Made by a program: the position numbers and the translations under genes. The notes beneath the pieces are model-generated. The model did no database searches. It saw nothing but the letters and a program-made list of their open reading frames with translations, and had not been told where the DNA came from. A stretch of 64,000 bases of DNA from Triatoma infestans (lineage: Eukaryota > Arthropoda > Insecta > Hemiptera > Reduviidae). The stretch is taken from contig JAAEAF010014739.1 in the NCBI GenBank assembly GCA_011037195.1, forward strand, positions 310,001 to 374,000, given 5' to 3'. This document shows positions 57,241 to 64,000 of the stretch, in pieces (position 1 is the stretch's first letter; each line of letters starts with the position of its first letter).

Positions 57241-57639
57241 CAAGCATAGAAAGATAACAAGGGGGGTAAGTGAGCTAGTGTTTTGTTTATGCCTTTGAGT
57301 ACACTAAACCCATGTAGTCCAGCTACTTCTGCAGGCCTAGAATAGTGTTTGTTAGAGTGTTGAAGGTGTATCCGTGTTTGTTCGTGATGATGTGATGATA
57401 GGTTGGCATAATACGTAGTGACCGGAATAAGTGGCTGGTCCACCAATCCCATCGTAAAAGGCATTTCAATGAATACTAAGTTTCATAAGATATTACGTAT
57501 TTCTTTTTTTTTGCAAAAAACCGTCACAAGATTTTATTTTACGGCAATTTACACAATTATGATAGATAACTTTTCTCCAAACTTATCATTTTTATTAAAT
57601 ATTTCCTTGTCTTCAATTTAATAGCAATGGGAGAATCTA
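57241..57639. other. Intron sequence, no recognisable gene
   Basis: A somewhat GC-richer patch (57255-57470) has a minus-strand 79-codon frame without known motif. Confidence 0.5.
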
Positions 57640-58290
57640 AAATTAATAAAATGGCTTCTTTTTTTTTGGAGGAAAAAAGTTTCAAACAGAAGTGATAGGT
57701 CAACGTATTAATAGTAAAATAAAATGTAATGAAATCCTCGTGAGTTTTTCTGGAGAAAATTGCAGAAAATTGGAAAAAAAAGAAAAGTTCATTAAAAAGT
57801 CACTTCCGGCGAACATATTTAATAATCTACTCTAATTAATATTGTGTAGAGTTAGAATTGTATAATACAGTAAAATAGCACTTTATCGGAAAACCTAATT
57901 CCATCCATCACTCAAAAGTCCCCCTTAAATTAATTTTTCCCGGGGAAATATTTCGAATAAAAGTTGTAGCTCTTTATACGTATGTGTAGCTGATATACTT
58001 AGCTTAAAGAAAATTGTATGGAGCCGGTTCTCGATAAAATAGCGGAAAACTGAAAAAAAAGAAAAAAGAACTGTTCAGTAAAAAGTTTCAGTTTCCTGCG
58101 ATATTTCCGGTTTTTGTGATATGCTGTACACACTCACATACACATTGAGAGAGAGAGAGTGATACAAGACAAGAGACTAATTTCTAGAAACAGTTTTTTT
58201 CGTAATTAAAGGATCTCAAAAAATGTATTTCACTGACGAACGCGAATTTCGAAAATTTAACACGAACGTAATAATAATTATTTCACCATA
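57640..58290 (-). repeat. Family A, minus-strand copy in intron
   Basis: Markers are CACTTCCGGCGAACA (57802), the CCCGGGGAAATATTTCGAAT block, CTTTATACGTATGTGTAGC, GGTTCTCGATAAAATAGCGG and a GA/CA tract (58147-58160). AGGATCTCAAAAAATGTATT lies near the high end, where the palindrome is lost. Confidence 0.8.
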
Positions 58291-58869
58291 AAAAAAAAGA
58301 TCATTTAAATGTAGTTCAAACATTTTTTCTAACTAATAGACGACATTTTTTTTTTTTTTTGAAAAATGATTATTTTTGCTCAAAAATAAATTGATTTATA
58401 AATCAGTTAAATTCATAACATTTTGGAATACGTTACAAAAAAATGAAAATTTACAAAATTGAAGGACAAGAGTACATTTCATGGGTCCTCAATAATGTCC
58501 AATGAAATTAGAACTTAAATAATCGATATGATAAGGTCAATCCTTTTGTTTTATACTTTGGTACAATATTAAGATTCTCTTGGAATTAACGGATTAATAG
58601 GATTTTTTATTTGTTAGAATAAACTTAATTTATTATTATATTTTTTTTCCTTCATATTAAATATATTATAAGTATATATAAAAGAATTGGAACAAGAATT
58701 TGAATGATTTCTATTTAAAGACAAATTTTCCGTCTTATCTTATTGTTTTACTTGTCTCAAAATAAATATATACATTTAAATTGTGCCAAACTAGTTACCC
58801 CTATAGTATTATTACACTAAACTGAGAGGCAAACTGTGCTATCTTATCTTTTGAAAACATTATCAACTA

Positions 58870-58904
<35 letters not shown>

Positions 58905-59090
58905 GTACCCAAATTTTTTAAAACTATTGGAAAGTTGTTTGCACGTAGATGTAGTTGTATTTCTTTGTCTTCTCTCTAACGTAGTTTTAGACGTAAATGT
59001 GTTTTTGCAGTTATTTTATGCACCTTCGTTTTAACTAAAGGATGGAGAAAAAGTAGCCAGTAGTGAATTGAAGATGAGTAAATTTTAATT
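58291..59090. other. Intron sequence with (ATT)n microsatellite
   Basis: AT-rich spacer. A (TTA)n run of about 11 units lies at 58871-58904. No supported frame. Confidence 0.6.
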
Positions 59091-59091
59091 T

Positions 59092-59935
59092 TTACTTTCT
59101 CTTACCTACAGCAAGAGGAAGTATTGCGATCGTGTTCAAAAGTTTCGATATCCGGTTTTCAGTAGAAGTATATGTTTTGAAGTCTCCTAAGTCAGAAAAA
59201 GTGGTTTTTAGAGAAACTAGTGTGAGTGTTTAATCACTTATCACTAAAAAAAAAAAAAAGCGATAATCGTAGAACGTTCAAAACCTCCTGATATTTAGTT
59301 AAAATGCTAATATATAGGATCCGACAATATGGTAACAAAATAAGTGAACTGAAAATACAACTTTACTGTTTTATTGGATTTTGTTTTATTTTTTTCTTTG
59401 CGATTTTCTCTAAAAAGCTTTAACAATTTTCAGTAACCACACTATGTTAACTACACATAATATAGTGAGCAACATTATTCAACTTTTGTTTGCAACATTT
59501 TTCTCCGGGTAAAGTCATTTAAGGAGGGAGCGGCCTTTTTGTGGGAGGGTTGGCGTTATGTTTTGCACTAAAGGGCTATCTTAGTTGATTATACAATTCT
59601 ATCAATTAAAAAAAGTTTAATTAGAAATAAATAGATTGAAAAAATAGCAACTTTAAAGAAAATGAGTAAACTGGAAGTGCGTTTTTACTGAACAGTTTCC
59701 TTTTTTTTTTTTCATTTTTCTGCAATTTTCTCCATAAAACACAGACAGATTTCATTATATTTAGTGATACTATGAATATAGAGATCTATCACATAGATAT
59801 AAAGTTGAAGACAAGTAAAAATGATAAGTTTGAAGACAATTTAATCAATTACCATTGTAAATTGTAAACTGCCATTAGAGAAAGGTGTGTGAGTGTTTCA
59901 CATCACATTTCACTCCAGATGTTTTTTTACTTTCT
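59092..59935 (+). repeat. Family A, near full-length copy in intron
   Basis: TACTTTCTCTTAC (59094-59106) then CAAGAGGAAGTATTGCG form the 5' palindrome. AGTGAACTGAAAATACAACT and ACTGGAAGTGCGTTTTTACT (59670) mark internal repeats, and a GGGAGGGTTGGCG block lies between. The end has GAGAAAGGTGTGTGAG and a TTTCACATCACATTTCACTC duplication of the terminal segment, then CCAGATGTTTTTTT. A second TTTACTTTCTCTCTCC start follows directly (59928-59943). Confidence 0.85.
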
Positions 59936-59943
59936 CTCTCCTA

Positions 59944-61336
59944 TTTTCTTTTAATTGTGCAACTAGAGGTTTCAATCGCATATTTTAAATCCAACACTTA
60001 ATATTATCTGGATGGGAGAACCATACTTTGTACTAAAGTTGACTTTGGCGGAAAGGATAACTATATAGCTGCCATTAACTTGATGTTTTTTACGATCGCT
60101 GTATTTGATATTGTATGAAATGGATTTTGAGATCCGGTTAGTTACGTGTTTTTCGTCAGTTTCACATTTTTTCGTTAGAGTGCTGGTTCTCCAAATATAA
60201 GAGACAACTTAAACACTTGAAATTATTCAGTTCGGAAAATAATTAGTTTCTTTGCTCAGGACTTTTTCAAATATGAATTTTCTCCATGTGTCAATTCCAT
60301 ATCATGAATATGACAGAAATTCAATATTTTTTCGGTTACCTAACGCAATAATGGAAAGTAAATATATGTTATTTAAATATTTTCCCAAACCTCACAATAA
60401 AACTAATCTCTAATGAAAAGCAATACAACAATAGAAGAATAGAAATCCATAAAAATCGAATGAAACCATATAAACACTTAGAAACTGATCAGCTAATTGT
60501 AATGGCTAATTACTAATTACTGATATTTTAATTTGTATCATACTGACTTCCTTCTCTTGGTTCACTCATTTATTTTTATAATATATGGATTTAAGTAGCT
60601 AAATAAAAATCTTCATTCACCATTCATTCTCAATTAGTAATTAAAAATAATTATAAATAAAAGTGATAAAAAAAAAAATGTTGCTGTAATAATATTAAAA
60701 AATACCCTTGAGCATGGCTATTTACCCCTCTAGAGTTGTTTGTGAATATTTTTAAAAATATATACACAAGGAAGAGAAAACTAACGGCAGCGGCATGGCC
60801 ACTACTCCCCAACAAGCTACACTATTTACTCTCTTGTATAGTATGCAATATTTGTGCAAGTTACACAATATTTTTAAAATGAAGCAATCAATGTCATTGT
60901 TCCTTCACTCTTCATTTTTTAGTTTCTCTGTTGATATTTTTATTTTATTTTTTTTTTATTTTCATAAAACAAAAAAAGCTTTTAAAATTTTTATTAAAAG
61001 GAAACAAGTATAAAAATTTTAAAATACTATTACTTAATTCCTATTTTTATTTTATTGTCTTAATTTAGAAAGAAAAGTAACAAAAAAAAACGTACAGCTG
61101 TTTCAAATAGGTGTTTTATTATTTTTATTTGTTTGAGGCAGCTAAAAAGTATCATATTTAAATATATATTTTTGTTCTCATTACACATATTTACATTAAT
61201 TTTCTACATTGTTAATATATTAAACTAAGCCATATACACATGTCTATATCGGTTTCCCCAGTCCTCATTCAGATTCTTAATATTGTAGATTTTATTTAAT
61301 TACTCTCTGTTCCTGTTTTAAGAGGAATTATGAAAG
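59944..61336. other. Intron sequence, no recognisable gene
   Basis: The first part (59985-60110) resembles the block near 45985-46030 (GAACCATACTTTGTACTAAAG versus an equivalent there, with differences). The rest is AT-rich. A 72-codon frame (60795-61013) has no motif. Confidence 0.5.
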
Positions 61337-61545
61337 AATGGAGTTAGCTCAATTGTAGCGCGCTGGACTTCCATGCGGAGGATTCGAGTCTGCCAGTATT
61401 GCCCTTAGATTTTCTCTTCCTAGGATCCTCTACAGTACACTGTTTTGCCTGCAATGAGAGGACGGACATATCTGTAGTGTATTGAGAAGACTCCCGGCGT
61501 ACAATACATCTCTCAGTTCGTTAGGGTGCATCATTACCTCCTAAA
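61337..61545 (+). mobile_element. tRNA-derived SINE, copy 4
   Basis: The head GGAGTTAGCTCAATTGTAGC is a decayed A-box region, and GAGGATTCGAGTC keeps part of the B box with a short deletion before it. CTTAGATTTTCTCTTCC, CCTCTACAGTACACTG and GTATTGAGAAGACTC follow. The 3' end is more diverged than in copies 2 and 3. Confidence 0.88.
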
Positions 61546-61599
61546 AAAATCCAAGAGGAAGTGGTGATAATAGTGTTCAATCTTTGATGCGCCATGTGA

Positions 61600-62044
61600 T
61601 TGAAGACAGGTTTATGGGGAGGTAGGTTATGCTTTCCTCTAAAGTGCTATTATAATTTATTATTATACGATTCTAACATATCAATTAAAATTAAATATAT
61701 TTTCAATATTTAGCTTTGAAGAAAATCGAATGACTAGAAAAAGTACGACCTTACTGAAGAGTTGTTCAATTTTTGGGGATTTTCCCCATAAAGATACCAG
61801 TGGTTTTTTAATAAACTTGGGATTCTATCTATAATTACAGAAACCTGCCCAATTTTTTTTTTTTTTTTAATCTTTTCTGATTTTATTGAGTTTCTTTTGG
61901 GGGCTGAAGGATCATACTTTCTTAGAAATATTTAAGGCAAGTAAACATTTAATAAAAATGATAAGTTTGAAGAAATGTCAATTATTACTATGTAAATAAT
62001 TGTGTTAAGGAGTAATTCGTGTGAGTGTATCACAACCAAACTTT
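61600..62044 (+). repeat. Family A, 3' portion (first of a head-to-tail pair)
   Basis: It begins in the G-run block (GGGGAGGTAGGTTATGC) and runs through GTATTATTATACGATTCTAA-type sequence. AAAAAGTACGACCTTACTGA marks the last internal repeat, and AATTCGTGTGAGTGTATCAC the end. The next copy starts at once. Confidence 0.75.
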
Positions 62045-62740
62045 GTACTATCGCTTACTCTTAGTGAGAGGAAGTATTTTAAACGTATTGAAATTTTCAA
62101 ATTTTCGATGGAGTTTTCACAAGAAATGTACCCAAGTCCAAAAATGTGGTTTTAAGAAAATGGACTGCGTGCGTATGTATGCATGAACAGCATAGCTCAA
62201 AAAGGAAAAATCACAGAAAGTTCAAACTTGATATTCCGTTTAGGGATCGAATAATAAGTTATCTGTCAGAATTCCTAAACCGGAAGTACCACTTTACTGA
62301 ATTTTTTACTTGCAACATTCTCGCAAATGGCTCCAACAATTTTTTTTTAAACAACTTTTAATATTAATTACACATATTAAAAGGTATAATTTCTATTTGA
62401 TTAGATTTCTCCTGAAAAATTCATTTAAGGCGGCTTTTGGGGGGGTAGTGGTGGGGTTAAGTGTTTCTTATAAAGTGCTATTTCCGTTTGTTATAAAATT
62501 CCATTATCTAAGTAATATTTATTACAATTAAAATAAGTTGTTAAAATTCTGAGTTTTAAAAAAATCGGTTGACTGGAAGGTGGTTTTTACTAAATAGTCT
62601 TTTCAGTTTTCTGAGCCTTTTCACTAACGAATTTCTTTAAATTTGCTATGATTAAATTAACTACCGCTACTGTTTTCCCCAGTTTCCCCTAAAAATGTAT
62701 CCGGGAAAATGTTTCAAATAAAAATGTCACGACATTTAGG
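62045..62740 (+). repeat. Family A, 5' portion and middle (second of pair)
   Basis: ATCGCTTACTCTTAGTGAGA and GGAAGTATTTTAAACG make the start. AACAGCATAGCTCAAAAAGG, TAAACCGGAAGTACCACTTT (62277) and a GGGGGGGTAGTGGTGGGG block (62440-62457) follow, then TTGACTGGAAGGTGGTTTTT. It breaks off near 62740. Confidence 0.8.
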
Positions 62741-62779
62741 CGTCAAGTGAAACCTTTGATAAATTCATAACAATAATAT

Positions 62780-63115
62780 CCCTTGTCAGCTTCAAATTAT
62801 GTTTTTTAGCATCGCTATTTGGTTTGGATGGTCAAAGACTGTTCTTAGGCCCAGTGGAATTAGATCGCTAATGCCGGCTGAACATCAAATCAATCTTTTG
62901 AGCCGGGGTTGACGATGGCCGCTTTATGTACTACCACTTTTTGACGGAGGAAGTTCAGACATGTCTGGTGCTATTTGTGTGCGTCAGGCTACACTGAGAT
63001 ACCGTCTGTCGAGGAAAGAGTAACGTAAACCATCGTTGCTTATACAGGATACATCGTGCACTTCTTAAGGCAATAGGCTCAGATTGCAACAAGTAGTTCT
63101 TTTGAAATTAGCAGC
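62780..63115. other. Unassigned GC-richer insertion in intron
   Basis: A stretch of clearly higher GC, flanked on both sides by family A pieces in the same orientation, so it may be an insertion into one copy. It has no long frame and no recognised repeat. Ends could not be placed exactly. Confidence 0.4.
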
Positions 63116-63149
63116 ACTTCAACATAAGATATTAAATTCCCATGAATAC

Positions 63150-63395
63150 GGGGACCTATAAGTTTTGTTTGAAATTTTTCCCGAAAGAAAGGTCAATTTA
63201 AAGAAGTTTGGGGGTGAGAGGCGGAAGTTTATGCTTTCCCCAAACAAGTCATTTTATTAAGTTTTACATTCTTCCATTGATATAAACTTGTAGACAAGTA
63301 AACATTTGGTAAAGAAATATCAATTATAACTATGTAAATATGTAAGGAGTAAGTAAGTCCTGTGAGAGTATTTACATCAGACTTTTTTATTTATT
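63150..63395 (+). repeat. Family A, 3' fragment
   Basis: ATAAGTTTTGTTTGAAATTT, TTTGGGGGTGAGAGGCGG and the terminal GTCCTGTGAGAGTATTTAC with CAGACTTTTTTAT follow family A order. It may be the rest of the copy broken at 62740. Confidence 0.65.
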
Positions 63396-64000
63396 TAGTA
63401 TTCCCTTCAAAGATAGGAGCCACTTAAATACCAATTCTTATAATAAAATTAGACATAAAAGTAAAGAAAAGTAAGAAAAAGATAATAATAGAAAGAAAAC
63501 GTGTATATACAGATAATAAGTGAATATAGAGCAGCAGCTATAATATTACCTGTTGCTCTTTTTTTAAAAAAAAAAAGTCTGCTTTCTGTTTAACCAGGTG
63601 TTATGATTGTTTTTATCATGTTTTAGTTTATTAACATCTCTGTTCTTTCTCTCCCTTTGTTACACGTATATTTAATGAAATAAAAAAATATACAGTATTA
63701 TTTGTAAAAATATTTGAATCCGTTATAATGTGTTGTTGGAGAGACACTATGAATATTATAGGTATTGTATAATAATGGGAGAGAATATAAAGTTTCATTG
63801 ACAATGGTGTGCGGTACGGGGGGGGCTGGAGGTTACAGAGGGTGGAGACAACAATTTGTGACACACACAGTTAACTGTGGGTGTTGGTTCGCCCACGTTA
63901 TAATATACAAGACGAATAGTTTTATATATGTATATATGTATGTTCGTGTGTGAAGGTGGAGAAAGATATATAGACTCTCACTTGGGCTACTACAGCCTTT
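63396..64000. other. Intron sequence, no recognisable gene
   Basis: A GC-richer patch lies at 63800-63895, including a G run (63819-63826). Nothing specific recognised. Confidence 0.5.

Larger units (their letters stand above)
52452..64000 (+). other. ftz-f1: ftz-f1 intron, at least 11.5 kb, continues past window
   Basis: The donor GTAAGT at 52452-52457 matches consensus. The next part expected, the FTZ-F1 box (AVRADRMRGGRNKFGP in relatives), is not seen on the plus strand before 64000. The intron is AT-rich with many poly-T/poly-A runs and holds family A copies, two SINEs and microsatellites, listed separately. Frames of 60-88 codons here are not supported as exons. Confidence 0.85.

Noticed and set aside
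52452..64000. Search for the next ftz-f1 exon (FTZ-F1 box or ligand-binding domain)
   Set aside because: No frame with the conserved AVRADRMRGG-like sequence or ligand-binding-domain motifs was seen on the plus strand.
1..64000. CRISPR arrays, bacterial operons or phage-like systems
   Set aside because: No spaced direct repeats with unique spacers and no prokaryotic-type gene packing; the tandem repeats present are minisatellites and the DNA is clearly animal nuclear.

Overview
The window is animal nuclear DNA, most likely from an arthropod and probably an insect. It is strongly AT-rich, packed with decayed transposons and microsatellites, and almost free of long ORFs. The only gene I can identify is a single exon of the NR5A nuclear receptor ftz-f1 (51860-52451, +). 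Its N-terminus (MLLEMEQQ...) is of the kind I associate with the arthropod beta-FTZ-F1 isoform. The exon encodes a Gly-rich N-terminal domain and both zinc fingers of the DNA-binding domain, and ends at a consensus donor (AAG|GTAAGT). No further ftz-f1 exon is recognisable before base 64000, so the following intron is at least 11.5 kb. The upstream flank holds a perfect 173-bp tandem duplication (50802-51147), GAGA-type tracts, and a DR2-like pair of nuclear-receptor half-sites (51404-51417).

Bases 1-50800 are transposon debris with little unique sequence. The remnants are: a LINE RNase H/zinc-knuckle tail on the minus strand (2700-3690) disrupted by a 60-bp palindrome; a 5'-truncated R2/R4-like LINE with a restriction-like endonuclease (14864-16297); a nearly complete Tc1-like DD34E transposase pseudogene (17395-18250, -); shorter LINE tails at 25985-26268, 30833-31020, 44075-44450 and 49190-49600; a hAT-type MITE with exact 8-bp target-site duplications and a self-complementary AATTAC interior (23028-23811); four copies of a tRNA-derived SINE; and a fragment resembling 5S rRNA (42923-42985).

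The dominant component is one dispersed family, called family A here, with about 20 full or partial copies in both orientations throughout the window, including the ftz-f1 intron. A full copy is about 1 kb. It starts with a palindrome (ACTTTCTCTTAC / GTAAGAGGAAGT), has a GT microsatellite, two or three internal repeats of about 300 bp each carrying a conserved G-run block, and ends with GTAAGAGAAAGT followed by a small hairpin (GTGTGA/TCACAC) and CCAGATTTTT. The asymmetric ends, 3'-type hairpin and internal repeats recall non-autonomous Helentron-like elements, but this assignment is unproven. Three other repeat families (B, C, E) and a 661-bp-arm inverted duplication (35628-37360) make up much of the rest.

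There is no operon, CRISPR array, or bacterial or viral gene set. Most short ORFs in the window are chance readings of repeats. Alignment boundaries were judged by eye and are approximate unless described as exact.
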